A stretch of DNA of 64,000 nt, taken from Glandiceps talaboti (lineage: Eukaryota > Hemichordata > Enteropneusta > Spengelidae). Numbering within the stretch: position 1 is the first letter of the stretch; each line of letters begins with the position of its first letter. Made by a program: the position numbers and the translations under genes. The stretch is taken from NCBI RefSeq assembly GCF_964340395.1, contig NC_135550.1, positions 27,638,176-27,702,175 on the forward strand. The letters run 5' to 3'. The notes under the pieces are model-generated. The model had not been told where the DNA came from, searched no databases, and was given only the letters and a program-made list of their open reading frames with translations. Below are positions 13,301 through 28,300 of this stretch, one piece after another.

Positions 13301-16300
13301 AAATTTACGATGGAATATGAATTTGAAATGTCAAACGTTATCCTGTTTACTACATACAGATAAAGGGGGATGACAATTTATATAGATAATCTGGTTAAAA
13401 AAAATTGTTTTAATATGAAAATCTGGTAATAAATTCCCATATAAAGAGACAGGTGGTGGATTGCCAATCATGATACTTATTGAGATGCGTCTGATTGGGA
13501 AGAAGTCCTTGTTGTATCGTTAAAACATAAACAGTGTCCACTGTGGAAATGCCATGGCATCAAGAACACTACAGAAGATAATAAAATGGCTCTCTCAGGA
13601 CACCGTATTTCAAATTTTTTATTCCGTTTATCACCCTGGTAGCAGCAAGTGTAATTTCTGTCAAATTCACAGAAGGAACATAACCGTAGATAGCGGTGGG
13701 CATAGTCTCAACAGATAACAAATATTTACGGAAGGAGTCTTGGTCTGTAGTGAGTAAAATTCTCCTTGTTACTGAGTTAGGCTGTCAGCGCAACAGTTTA
13801 TGGCGGTCGTCCTACTGTGAGTGACAGCAAACTGACAAGGAGTACAACAGTTCAACGTTTCTCAATGCTCGTTGAGTTTTGTGGGAGGGAGGTTAAAAGG
13901 CAACATCCATAAAGACTCAACTATTACAACTGCTATTTTAACTTACTGAACATAAAATGTAGAATCGTAAGATAATAACGTACAATTGTGTGAATTATTA
14001 CCTACTTAGGTAGTCTACTAGGGGGGTCATATATGTCAATCTTCTTTTTTTGCAATTTCTCTTTTTTTTTTCTATGGCTTCCACACCAACCTAGTAAGAA
14101 TGAATATTGTAGGAGTATTTTTGAATGAAAATAAAGTTGCAAGGGAGAGTGTCAAAAGTGGCAGAGAGTCAGAACAGTTTGAGGGACCTAATGATACGCT
14201 ATTGATACAGCTGGCCAAGCTGACATTGTCATGACATGGATGATTGGCACCAAGTAATCACCTTAGCAGTAATAGAACACTTTATTTTCCAATGCCCAAC
14301 ATACAGTGATTAATGGGTCATTTTAGATTTTCTATTGATCGTCTCAAAGTAACCACACTACATTGGCCATCCTTGCATATGTCCCTTAGGTTACATGCTA
14401 GCCTTTGGCAATTTTTACATTGCATCTCGTCTTCTTTATGTAGCAAGCCAAAATTAGAACCCTGCAGTCAACCTGAAAATTATCACTGTCCATATTAGAT
14501 GTAAACTGGCTCTTCTACAATCTACAAGCTTTTTTACTCAGCATTCACTGCTAAATTTTTATAGTTCAGGTTCCGTAGTTTTATCGTAAGACTATAGGGC
14601 AAGAAGACGGGGTAGCTGAGTGTCGTTTGGAGAAAGTCTAAGCTTATACTTAGTGTAATCTGCCATTTACTTGAATTCCGAAGCAACAAATCCTAGTTAA
14701 GCAGCTGTGGCACCAAAATGGAGCCACTTTCCCTGCATGTTGCCATTTTCTCCTCTGCCTGCTACAGACTCAATACTAACTAAGAGTTGCTCAAAATTAT
14801 GTTTTCCGCTTGACTTGAAAAAAACACACAGGAGCTATAGCCACTAGCATAGCAAGATTGCAACTGTCTACTAGGCAGCTGATAAATAGGGTGTCATTTT
14901 ACCTGAAAAAAATCATAATACATTCTCCTAGTCAGTGTATCCTACAAAAACTATCAACTCAAAATGATTGGTTGAAGAAAAACAGCTAAACAATGTTAAT
15001 TGCATGGTCATTGATTTTTATTTCTTTCCAAAATAGAACTTTTTTGTCCTCTTTTGAAGTTACCGGAGGTAACCCAAAACACCTGCAGTCGACATTTATA
15101 AGCTACCCCTTTGTAAACCCAAGTCAATATATTTTTGAATAATTCATTTTATACTGTTGTGTAGTTGGTCCCAATCGAACTCGCAAGATTAATCTTTGAC
15201 AGAAAAAAGTCATTTTTCATGTTATTTACCCACCCCTTTGCCATGTAAAAGAGTCTTATCTAAGGGCTATGAATTGCCTTGACCCTAATTATAAACAGTT
15301 GACAGTGCCTGTGTTTTGACCCCGCAGTGCATATTTTGCTAGGCTGATCTACCATCATGTACTTTGGCCCCTTTCCCTTTCTAAGTTGTCCAAAGTTGAG
15401 TGATAATTAATGGAGGAATTTTTATGGCAGAGATTCTTAGTCTTCAAATCTTCCAAAATGCAGCTACATTTCCTAACCTAGGGAAATTGACTATGCTGAA
15501 CTATAATTGCTACAAAGATGAGGTCAGATCGTAAAAACAGACCATAAAAATAGCCCAACCTTGCCTACAGGAGTGCAGTATTTCTAGTGATGAAATTATT
15601 CAGAGCAATACAGAAATATACTGCCTTGAAGAAATATCATTAAAATGATTCCATAACCTGTTGCCCTATGCATGACAAGGTTGTGAATGAAAGTGGAGTA
15701 GCTAGTTGTGGTGTTCACCATGTGTATATACAGGCATTAGACAAGTTTCTATCTAAGGTAGCATCAGTATTACTGTAGGCCGTTATTGCATAGCTTATCA
15801 GATACTGTCAACTGAGCCTTTCATTTAAGTGTTACTATGTCTTCAAGGTGTCTTCTGTGTCAGAGATGGCACAGCCTGATTGGCTATCATTTCCCTCCCA
15901 ACCAACCCTTCCCATCTCCATGGGGAAGTAACAACTCTGACTTTTCAGAGAGTATATGAAACAATGATCCAATCACAGACTGTAATCACAGCAAAAGTAA
16001 CTGGCTAGAATAGATATGAAATTTATAAAGTATCACTGCCTCCGCATCAAGTCCACTGATTTGATTGAACTTCCAGGCCATAAATTACATGATTGCTGGC
16101 GTATACATACAGCTAGACTACACTGACATAGATGAAGGAGATGTGAAGTTAAAATTGCATGCATTAAAAAAACTCAGGGTAGTTAGAATTTAACTAATTA
16201 CGTACAACTGCCCCTCTGATGAAGGTTGCTGAAGGTCGATTTATGTCACACATAATGTTGGCATATTGCCACCGTTAAACACTCAAAACATGAAACATTT

Positions 16301-19300
16301 TCATAGTTATCAGTGTTGTCAAAGACACGCCATGCATCATATAATCATTATGCTGTGACAGAGGTACAGTAACAAAGATTGGATACCATGATAAGACTGA
16401 CTCATTTTTTTGGACCCACAGTTCCAGTACTGAACCCAAAATGACTCACACCTCCTGAGTTTCAAGATTGGCCCTTAAGGTTGCTGACATATTAGAGTTT
16501 TTTTTATTTACTGTTTATGATATATTAGTATACATATTAGCTTTGTCAAATGTGTCTTTTATATTCATGTAGTCAGGAATGTAATAATTTTTGTTCTAAA
16601 TGATTCAATCAGAGAGCACTTTAGTATCATAGAAATTGCTCCAAGCTTGTGAATTCGATCTAAGTACCTTTTCTACATTTGGTTTTCATGATATTCCAGT
16701 CTATATACTTCCTGTACTTATTTTTAGAAAATTATTTCAATCCTAACTATGAAAAATAATTGAAGTTGTTAATCTATATAACTAGGTAGTTAATACACTA
16801 CAGTGCTATTCATATAAAGACATGTGTTTTATTTAGAAACTTGTAACGGTCACACAAATAGAACCAACTATTGTTTGAAGGAAAAACAGTTGAAATAGAA
16901 ATCATGTAGGCACATGTCACAGTTGCTAATTTTTGATAGACACCATGTTTTGAAAAAATTTATGCTGCCAGTCCACTTTTTGAAGTGCTGTTATGAAATT
17001 TGAAGAAAAAAATTGCATTTTATGGAAAGATGTTAATGACATACTTGTAAGTTGTTGGCGGTGATAATTATAATGTTGGTTTTTTTTGTCATACGACAAC
17101 ATGTCTGATTTACAAGTATCCACAGTCATTAATATTTTATGTGTAACCTTTGAATTGTATCATATAATTTTGTGTTTATTGAAAGACTTGTAATGTGCCA
17201 TTAAACAGCATTTTTATAAACTAAGTGACTAGAATGACTGCCATTTCATTTTTGTCACTACTCTGAGCTTTGGATGTTTTCACAAGGGATCCGTTGATCC
17301 CGCTGTGCAAGCCTACTTTCTCAAGGGCCATTTCAATGTCATGAAAAACTTTACTAAAATGACTCCCAAATTATATTTCAAAGAAGCAGTGTGTTTCCCT
17401 GAATGTTGAACACACTGAAACATTTCAATTAGTGTGTATTAACCCCGGCATGGCTACAGTATGTCATAAAGAGTACACTGTCCTCGGCCCTCATGAACTC
17501 ACAGTTTGAGGAATGTAGAAATGTAGAAAGGTGAAAGCCTGTCAGCCGTGGCGTTTGTGTGCTATAAGTGTCAATGAAATACTGTGGAGGAAATGAAGTA
17601 AAAACTAAAATGACAGCTGATTTGTGAAAATGTGACAGTAATTACATATTCTCCTCATTTGTGGAGACAGAGATGTCTATCTTGGAGGAATTCTGACTTG
17701 CTGTTGAATTACATGTTTCAAACCAATTATGATTCTAAAATTAACAGAAAGTATGTCCTATATTGTAAGATCAAAGTTATCACGATGGAAATCTCCATAA
17801 ATAATAATTCTTATCTGACTTTTTATCAAGCTTGCTCAACTTACTAAATTGAGCTGTGAGAGACTAACATTCCTATGGTGTGGAATTTTCAGATGGTGGT
17901 GTTGATAACAGTATTGGCTCAGGGGAAGGCACCGGTGAGGAGGACAACGATGACCCAAGTCGAAAGAACAAGAAGAGGGGGATTTTTCCAAAAGCAGCAA
18001 CGAATATCATGAGAGCATGGCTATTCCAGCATCTAACAGTGAGTTTCAAATTCAACTATTTATTTATTCTATTTGTCTGTATGTTTTCCCTTGTGTTCCC
18101 TTCTATGTTTAGGGTATCAAATAAACCAGTATCTTCTGCTGTCCTCCACCAAAAAGTACGGAGGTTACTAAAAATCTAAAAATATACCAAAGGAAAAAAA
18201 TATATTAATACAAATAATTCAAGGATATGTTTCTGCTGTTTATACTACAAGTGAAACTAACTATAGAAATTGTGGGTTTGGATGCTATCTGTGACACCAA
18301 ATATTTTATGGAAAAAATAAACAGAGTATTTTTATCATGATATTCATACTGCTATGTCAATATTAGATAACATGCTGACTTCCTATACCACAGAGTTGGA
18401 GTGGACAGCTGACCTCATAATTAATTTCACATTTGACCATAGTTACACACAAATGAAATATTTCATAGCAAGAAATTGATAACTACATGGTTGTAGAGTA
18501 TATGTGTTAAAACAAGCTTTCTGAAGTATGCCCAAGTTGTCATTATTATAGACTGTTGTTCACACTGGTGGTTTGAGTTATCAATACTTCTACCATGTTT
18601 AAGTTCTTGCTGACAATGCCTTAGCCAGGAGTAGTGCGTCAGATTACAGACAACGTAAAGAGAAACATTGAATTTGGCAGACTCGCTATAGAAAACATTA
18701 GTGGCTTTTCGACTCTGATAATATTCATAATAATGAAATAGCGGGCCATATCATCCCTTTTACAATGTATCTGACAGAGCAAGTCTCAAGGTAGCACTTC
18801 CAAACGCCAAGAGAATTTGCAAAGTAACGGAATTTGCCGTGTTGTTGTTCACCTAGTACTAAAGACAGAACGACAAACAGCCATTATGCAATTTGGCAGC
18901 CTGATCTTACGACCCCTGCCATATTGATTTATGGTGGTAAACTCTCACAGCAATTGGCCCTGTGTATTTTTAAACTGACAGAGATGGCAGCTGTGGGGTT
19001 GTACAAATTTATAGCAATTGGGTGCAGGAGGCCTCAGTATATGCGTAGAAAATGCCCCGAATAATCCTCATTCCTCTCAGAGATTGGTTGAATCGTGCAA
19101 TCCTTGATGCTGCCGAAACAGAACAGGTGATGGATGAGATTGCATCAAGAAAATTCAGGCAACGGAAAATGAAAAAAGGAAGCACACTGGCTTTCCAATT
19201 TAAAATCAGAGAGTCTATTTCCAAAAAGTGCATTCACTAGCTTTTTTTCGTCAAAGAGAGTATGAATCTGCTATTCTCTGTCCATCCTGGCAAAAATTGC

Positions 19301-22300
19301 CACGTTTTAAAGCATTTCTCAACTAAAGCTGAAAAATTAACAATGGGGCTTTTCATCAGAACTAGCATTGTCACATAGAAATGACAAAACAGATGCATAA
19401 AAATAGAGTCACTTCATATCTTGTCTATGTGATGGTGTCAGTGGTGTATAAGCAGAAACACTTGAAAATGAATATTGCATATGAATAGGAGGGGGCACTA
19501 AGTGAAAAATATACTAGTATTACTCTGACTCACATTGTTGAATATGTAGCCTTAGTGTCAGTCCTGTCTTTGTTGTTGGCAATCTAGCTGTTACCATATG
19601 GTAACTAGATGATCACACTCATAACAAAATTTGAAAAATGATCATTTTAGATTTATGATTTTAAAACTTTAATGTTTCAAACAAATCAATAGGAGCACGA
19701 TCATTGTGAGAAAAAAATTGTGGTGTATTTCTAAGATGAAAAAAGAAAAATGTAGTTTGATTTTAAAATGTGAAAACATATAACTATTAAAACCTACACT
19801 TTTCATTCTTTTAGAAAATGATATAATTTACATTCAAATACTTTAGTGACAAAATATTTCTTAATTAAAATCATCTTTAGAGTTTTATTACTTGATTTGG
19901 TTTTCCAGATCTGGCTGTCAAAATAGATATTTCAAAAGAATTTGTATAATGGGGGAAGGTAGATAGCTTTTGTGTTGTATGTTGTTTGATGTATAAAGTG
20001 TCATATTTTTTTGAATTATAATGTAGTTCTACACCAAATGAGAAAATTGACAAATATGTGTTGTGCAAATATGGTAGTAATTATTATTTAAATGTTTGCA
20101 TTTTTGCTTTGATTGTATTAAACATTGATGGAGGCATGATGAATAGAACGTCCAATCGACCAAAGAATTGACCTGAGTCGTATATTCAATGTGTCAAAAA
20201 GCATGTTACATTTAAATGAAAAGAAACATTTCATGATATTTTTAGACTGAATTCATTTTTACATGGTTGATGAAAAGGCTGTGTTGTCATTTGAAGTAGT
20301 TTTAGAAGTGATAGCAGTTAGGCACATTTGACTCCACCCCTATCAATGTATGTCCAAAAATGAAATATTATCAAAAAAAATTAATTATCTTAAGCCTTTT
20401 TGCCGATAACTTGTATAAATAGACAGGTGAATTAATGATTTCAACTTTCTGGGGTCAAGTGAGCAGGGTACAGTTGGAGTGAAAATAGTGTGCATGTAAG
20501 CACACTGTCTGTAGTGTAATCCTGATTAAAGGTGTTTGTTTACCTACTACATTGACACTATTGTAGGGTTGTTATTTTTTGCCTACCACTTCTGTCTGTA
20601 GACAATACCAAGGTTAATTGATGGCTGTTTGGGACCACAAATCAGTCTCAGTTTTTTGTCTAATGTCAACATAGCAGGACAAGAGTGTTTATTTTTCATA
20701 AAGGTCTACATACATGAAGTCAGATAAATCATCACATTAGATTAACAAAGTGACTGTTTCCGCATAGAAAAGTGACAGGATTAAAAAGTTAATGTGTGTT
20801 TTTCATGTTTTCCTTTCACCTTGGGTAACATGGGGTATAACTGTACCCAAAGTTTCACCTCAGTATAAGGTCATAATATGTGTGGTCAATTTGTCAAACC
20901 CACGTCATAGCCACTTCCAAAACATGAACACATTTTGTATCCAGTCGTGATGAATGTGATAATGATAAGGATGATGAATCCAGCAATTTTGTTGTTATAT
21001 TTACAACACTACTTTTAGTTCTTAGGTAATGCAGATGATTTAAACATCATTTTTATGACTGTGCTAATTTCTAGAAAGAAAATGCAGTTTCAAGTATAAA
21101 AAACTCATAATTAGAACAGGTATAGCTGAAATGAAGTTTGAAAACTGACACCAATTCAATTTCCTGTCAAAAATGGGATTTTGCCGAAATAATTGAATTT
21201 GAAAATTTGATGATAAATTTTGCTACTTTTTGTTTTGCCTTCAAGTGAGTTTTCTCTCTTTCCACTGTGCTGTACTCTGTGGCAAACCAATTAACCACAA
21301 TTGTCAATTTATTTTCACCTTTCAAATATAATAACTATATTCCCTCCTATAGGTGATATTTCATCCCCTTTTACCAACATCAGATTTGTATCAAACTGGA
21401 TTTTACATCAATCTAACATATGTACCCAGAATCTATACTTGCAACTAAACAGAAAGACTCAGAACTATTTATGCTTAAGCAAATTTTTAACCATTTTATG
21501 AGAAAATAATGACACCAACAATTGTTGAATTATCAATATTACGAGATCCTAGAAGTAATTAAAGAGTAAAAGAAGTGCATTTTTTGACTGATTTACAATA
21601 GAAAGTTGTCATATCATCACAGTTATTTTGATATGTTAAATTCATCAAAAATTACAGAAAATTTAGACAAAAACAAGAATTAGAATAATTAACTGAGTAA
21701 AAAGTCAAATATTTATAGTGAAATTTCGCTTTACATGGTGCATTTTGTGTGACTAACTATTGTGATTATCAGTACTGACTCAGCAGCCATGATAGAATGG
21801 AGAAAAATCGTACATGACTATATCAGCTGCTAGAAATGATTCAACATTCACACAGTGAAGGACATGTGAACGTGATAATTGTTCAACTAATAGTACAAGC
21901 TACATAGGAATCAAATTATCAAATCTTATCTCACAATATTTATATTGAATTCAACGATTCATTTCAATATATCAGTGATTGAGAAGTCTGAGTGTCGCTG
22001 GCTCATAAATAGACTAGTCTTCTTTGACTGCGTAGTATAAAAGTCAGTGCAAAGCTGATGCTGAAACAATTGTTATTACTGGGACGAGTTGAAAATTTTA
22101 GTTGTTACATTGCCGTTGTTAAGATATCAATGTCGTCACCTCAAGTTAAACAAGAAAGCTGGACTAACTTGAGACAATATAATCAAAATGAAGTGCACAC
22201 ACAGGCCAATTTCTACGCTCAATTTAGCCTGTCTAATTTGTTAATTTTCACAGGAAAACAGTCTCATCTGCCTGTACTAGAAAGAGGTGTTTTCATTTGA

Positions 22301-25300
22301 AATCCCCAGATGGCCACAAGATCATAGCATTGTAACTAACCCAGATGCATTGCTAACTGACAAAAAGACAGGGCACACCAAATGAAATATTCATGAATTC
22401 TAGAGGAAAGCCCGGAAAAGTTAGCATTAATATTTCAGAACATATTCATATATGCACACATTGTTGGTATCCCCGCAGTGACAAATAAGAAAGGCAATCA
22501 GCTGGCATCAAATTGTAAGCTAACTTGGCGTAATAGTTTTATTACTAAATACCTTATACCTTACTCCTCATCTATATTAAGATAATCATCATCTTGTCCT
22601 TCATGGACATATACCCTAAATTGAGATTTGTTGTGTTTTTCGTAAAAACCTTTCTCAAATGGACATGTGACTACTTTCAGATTGAACTTGCAGTTCAATT
22701 GTGCACTCAGTTACATTTATTAGTTCGCATTTAATAGCTATGAGCTGGATTCCACTCTCAATTTTATACACCATAAGAAGTGAACTTTTTAAAATTCTAC
22801 AAGATAAAGTGCAAATTATTCATAATAAATACTTAAAACAAAGGAAATTATGAATGACAGAGAAGTAGAAATTTATGTTGACCCCTTGAACTGAATATTC
22901 CTTGAAGTAAAATACTTTATCGATTTACAGTTACACTAAAACTAGATATCACTGTGTTTACTTTCCTATTAAACTGTCATCAACTGAACAAACTAAATTA
23001 TTGAAATTTTGTGCAATTAAGTTACTGATTATAACCTTTGAATACTTATAGAATATCAAGTAGAACATTTTTTGTTATTTTTACAAGTAAATTTGAAAAA
23101 TAAAATGCCTAGCATGGTACAAAAATCACAGAAACAGAACCGTACTACAGAAAACAGTTCCTTGTGATTTGAAAATTAATTTAAACGTAGAATTAGCTGG
23201 AACTGTAGGGATTTAGGGAAACATGCAAATATATGGTGAAATCGTTGATACAGACAGACAGTGTTAGTGTGGTCCAGACAATGATTTTGAAATATACAAT
23301 TTGAGTGAGTCTGCATCATGTTGTTAATATCGGTCTCTTTATTTAATGAACTGTTGTTAGTTAAACTGTAGGGATGATTAACTTTTCCTCTCTTTTATCT
23401 TGTCTATTCTTTAACAGCACCCCTACCCATCAGAAGAACAAAAGAAACAGCTAGCCCAAGACACAGGACTCACAATACTGCAAGTCAACAATTGGTAGGA
23501 GTTTTTCTTTTCTTTAATTAATTTGTGTGAGTGTTGATGTTAAGTTGAAAACACTATTCTCTATTTCAATTAGCAGTTATGTAGGAAATTACTTGTTTAG
23601 GTGGTGTAACTGTATCAGCATTGATGTGATAACATGGTAATTGCCGGTATGTTGTTGCCTTTTGTTTTCAATACATTGTGTAACGGTGAGTCACTTTTTT
23701 TGTATTCAGTGGTCGCTGTTTTTACTCTCAATACACCATTCTTTGTTAATGTGAACCAATTTGTGGAAACACCTAGCCAAACAACAGTGTTTAGATTCTG
23801 TGTGATAAATACATGTACTTGTATTGGGCACCCAGTGATTTTTCATTCAGTCTAAAAGAAGTCCATGTTGTCAGCATTTTCACTTAGAGTGTATTTTTCA
23901 AGAAAAAAAAGAATTAATCAAGCTAGTAGAAGCACTTTAAAGTGTACTCCCTATTAATAACAGGGTGTCCAAAAGGCGATATTTCAAATAGAAAAAATCA
24001 CACAACACTTCTCTCTCCACTTGGATGTGAATTGTACAAAGCTGGGATGTGTTGTACGACATGTTTTCATCGTATTGTATTGAAAGTGACCAGACGCTAG
24101 GACACAATCATTAGCGGCTATTGAAGGCAAGAAGTGTAGGAGTCGGTTTGAGTTGTTGTAGAGTCCCCAGTGAGGCTAGCGAATGACACTATGATTGATG
24201 TTGATGGTGTCATACTGCATTGTCCTTTGGAATTTCTGCTCTTCTAGCTGTTCGTGTCCCACTACACCAGGACTACTTTCCATCTGTTTGATGAATAGTG
24301 ATAGGTTAATTAATGATACCCAATAACCTTAACTAGCGTTTATTAACAGATCCAAAAACAAGTCTGAATCCACCAGCTCTAGACCTCAGACTATGCACTC
24401 TTTTTTCTTTTAATGAATACAGCTCTTGCTAATTTGGTGTTTTGAAAATTTCCATTCTCCCCAGAGTCATTCTGGTGTCTGACTACGAGGCATATTATAT
24501 GTGTGACTGGCTAAATTTAGACGCCATTTTAATGAAGGAAGTAGTACGGAAGTTGAATTTGTTGTCCAAGGGAAGTATCTTGGGTTTCAAACTTTAATGT
24601 ACAGAGTCTTAAATTTCCTTAGGGTTGGGGATGAGTATTGGACTGGTGTCATTAAAAAGACACCAGAAACCATGCCAAACCTTTTCTATAGACAAACATC
24701 CAAGGACATTCGCCTAATGTGAGTCTTTGCATGCTTGGGGAGATATCCCGCCCTCTTAATTGCATACTTTGAAAATTTCTAGATTGAGCCAGAGCATACA
24801 TGATTACATTTTTCACTTTGTGTAGCAAATACTTTGGCCTGCAGTACAGTACAAGCTTATGTCTATTGTAGTCTAACATTAGCTTCCATATGAAAAATTG
24901 ATATACTACATTTATCAAAGTCCAATACTGTGGTCGAAAATTAAGATAAAAGATTTGGAATGTTTCATCTTTTGAGGCTGACATAATTATTCAGCATTGT
25001 ATTACACCATTGTCTTCTCCAACTATTGGAAATAATGTTTTCATTTGTATTTTGAATGGATGTGTTCTGATCGTTATCCAATATGCAAATGTTGAGTTAT
25101 GAATATTCAAATTTTCCTTTCAATTTTGTCCTTGATAGAGATAGTACAGGATTACAAAATTTGCCCATATTGTAAAAGTAAAACATGAAGATTTTTTCTT
25201 TTTTTTTCATGATTTTGAAAAAAATGTACAGTAGGATAAATTTTGTCTAGTTTTTCTTCAAAAATTCAAAATCTCTACAAACTTACAACATTCATTCCAA

Positions 25301-28300
25301 TATTGTATTTGTATATAAATGAAGGCTTTGTGAGTTTTGTTTACATTATGAAGGCATTTGTTACCATACTGTTTGTAATTTTGACAAATTCTGGTCTAGA
25401 GCAGATCTTGTTGTCTTGTTTAAATATGTAAAAGTACTTTTTATCAAAATTTACTGTAACAAAAACAGATTTTGTAACAAATATCATAATTTTGAAGCAT
25501 GTTTTGACAGCCTTTCTTTCATTTTCTGTAAAATTCAAAATTGGTACAAAATAAAGTACCTAATTTGACATTCTAAAAAATGTAATTTGTAGGATTTCTG
25601 ACTTAAAATTTTTGCAAGGTCTTTTATTTTCTGCAGTTCATAATTTTGGAAAAGATAATAAGGTTAGCATGCGACTCAGGGCAAGGTGCAAATTCCTGTC
25701 ACACCAGGGAATTGTCGGACACACGTGTTCTACTGACAGGAAAAGTGAGAATTGACGATTGGATAAGAAGTTTGCTCTGAATACTTCTGTCAGTTGTCTT
25801 CCTGTGACTTTTGATGCTCCTGTGCATTTCCACTAAATAGGTTTGTCTTTTTAACAACTTCATCGGTCATTCACGATGTCAGACACTGTCAGTCATTCTT
25901 GTGTTCTCAGTCCTCTTGTACTCTATTACACATTCAAGTAGATTTTTACAGTAGCCAAATGTTGTAGTAAAACAGTGTCTGCTGGGAGCTGAGAGTATGA
26001 TGCAGTGACTCCCACTTTCAAATCAGTATGTACACATTAAAACATGGCTGGAGACTTGTACAATTCATCATCATGATCAAGAAAGTGTAGCAGGAATGAT
26101 ATGAGTTTTTTTCCCCGTGCACATGTTATAGTAATAACACACCACGTTGGGTCTACAAAGTTCAAGAGTTGTATTGATGTAATAGATGCATTTTATGGCG
26201 CAGTAAAAGAAGTTAAGGTGATATGCTATCTACCTGTTACAATTGGAAAGTGACTTCAAATTGTTGGCAATTTTGACACTGATGTATTTACGACCAAAAT
26301 AGCTGTAAAAATCACTGGCACCTAAATGCTATTTAGAGCTAAACTGTTGTATATGTTCCTTGACATGTACAGCTTAGCAATTGGTCTCGGTTTTACCAAG
26401 TCATGACTAGTGCAGCATTTGCTCCTCAGTGTTTAAATTTTATGACTTGACACCAAACTACTACCAGTTTAAAAAATGATTAATGGAAGAGAGAAAGCAG
26501 TATAGCTCTGTACTTGTCACTTGGGGTGGTGTGAGTTGCAATATGGCATCAGATAGACCCGTACTTGGACCAGTTTTTTGAACCACTGGGAGAAAAGAAT
26601 TCATAATAGATGACCTCCAAATCTGAACTAACTTAAGCCTGCTTGCCATTTTCTAATCAAATTCAGACTAAATTCCAGACTTTCAGAAATTTCACTCTTG
26701 AGAGCGGCCAAACAATCTGATTGTGTGGGTCTGATGAGAAGCCATTTCAACTCGGAGTCATAAATCAACCAAGTAGGGGGAGCAGCTTTTGTCCAGACCA
26801 GTGACTGCAAAGATTTATACTTGTAGGTGAAGTGATAGTCACAGGGTTGTAATTAAAGAGTTACTAGTCAAAAGAGTTTATCAAGCTAATACTAGTACAT
26901 AGAGCTCACAACGTTCTGGAAAAAAAAAGTCCCACCCCCGTTTTTCTTTTTGAACAGTTCCTTGTGTCTAAACACAGCCTGTCCTTGTGTGGCCTTCTAA
27001 TGGTTGGTTGTAAGTTCTATCCCAAAATAATTAATTTGAGGCAATTCAGGTGCATTCCTATGTCAACAGTTAAGAGTTATTTTTGTGTACCAAGTAGGTG
27101 TATGGTAAGGCTAGGTACCAGGAGCTGTTATAGTGCCAGTCTTCAAGTAGTGTACTGAATATTCATGAAGTGGAGTACTTTTGGAGTTGTTTGTTTAGTA
27201 CATTTTATTCTACTTCCAACTGCTGTCCGATGAAACTGTATGTTTCACAAGAACAAACAAATGGTGTGTAGCGTAACATGGCAAAAAGTCAGTACGGGTT
27301 TATCAGTTGGGAATGGAGGTGAAAGTTGATTTTTCTGGTTGAGTCTATCACTGTATGAAACTGAGAAATTTCTCGTAAAGTAATATCCCAGAAACAGTGA
27401 GCAAGGCCCGCCAACATGTTTTTATAGGAATACTTACTCACCAGATATTCTAATGAAATAACCCTTTAGAGTAATTAAATTCCCATGAAAGCTCTATACT
27501 TTGCATAGTAATAGACAACTCAAACAAAAAACGTCTGTAAAACAGCCTCAATCAACTCACTTCCATCAAGAATCAGGGAGTACAGCCTTGCATCTTTTGA
27601 ATTGTAAAGTGTATTTTTCAAGTTGTGTACAGAATTACTTTGGAGGTTCGCTGAGCTACCTCATGGGTGAAAATGTAACTGTTTTTTTAGGCTATTGGAA
27701 TGTTTATGAATGGTCTTGCAATTGGGTATCACCGAGGGATTGCAGGAGTGTAGTTGACTTGTGACCCAACTCCAGTGTGTGTAAAGCAAATACAACTGTT
27801 TGCATTTGGGAAAGTTGTAATAGTGGGTTGTGCCAGAGTACCTTTGTATAAAAGGCTTAATACTGCAAACTATTGTACCCACAATCAGGGAAACTAACAA
27901 GTGCGATTGATCTAGTTGTCTTTGAATAGGATAGTGTTTGCACAGCTCGGAGTTAGGACAAAGACCGAATAAACTCTGAAGAAGGTCACGCAACTTGATA
28001 GGTTGTCACTATTATTGAACCAAGAGCTGTGCTTGGCACGAATTTAGCAGTCCGATTGTCAGAATGATGCGAACTCCAAACACTAGAGTGCCCTTAAGAA
28101 GAGGAGAATTGTAGAACTGAGAGACATGATATATCAACTATTGTACAAGAAGCTTGTTGACGACTCTTACACCTATTACAGCTAACTCAGTCACAGTTTA
28201 GGTTCACCAGGCTCTACAAAGTAAACTTTGAAAGACTCACGGCACAAAGTTGGCCATGATTAAACTCAGAGATGAATGAGGAAATAGGGAGTTGTAAAAG

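Noticed and set aside
17286-17301. Short hairpin GGGATC-CGTT-GATCCC
   Set aside because: A 6-bp stem in an intron with no supporting context; expected by chance at this scale.
19052-19240. A 62-codon frame inside a Meis intron ([18 protein letters not shown]...)
   Set aside because: It looks protein-like, but there is no splice context or recognised family, and the minus strand is also open there. More likely chance or part of a non-coding element.
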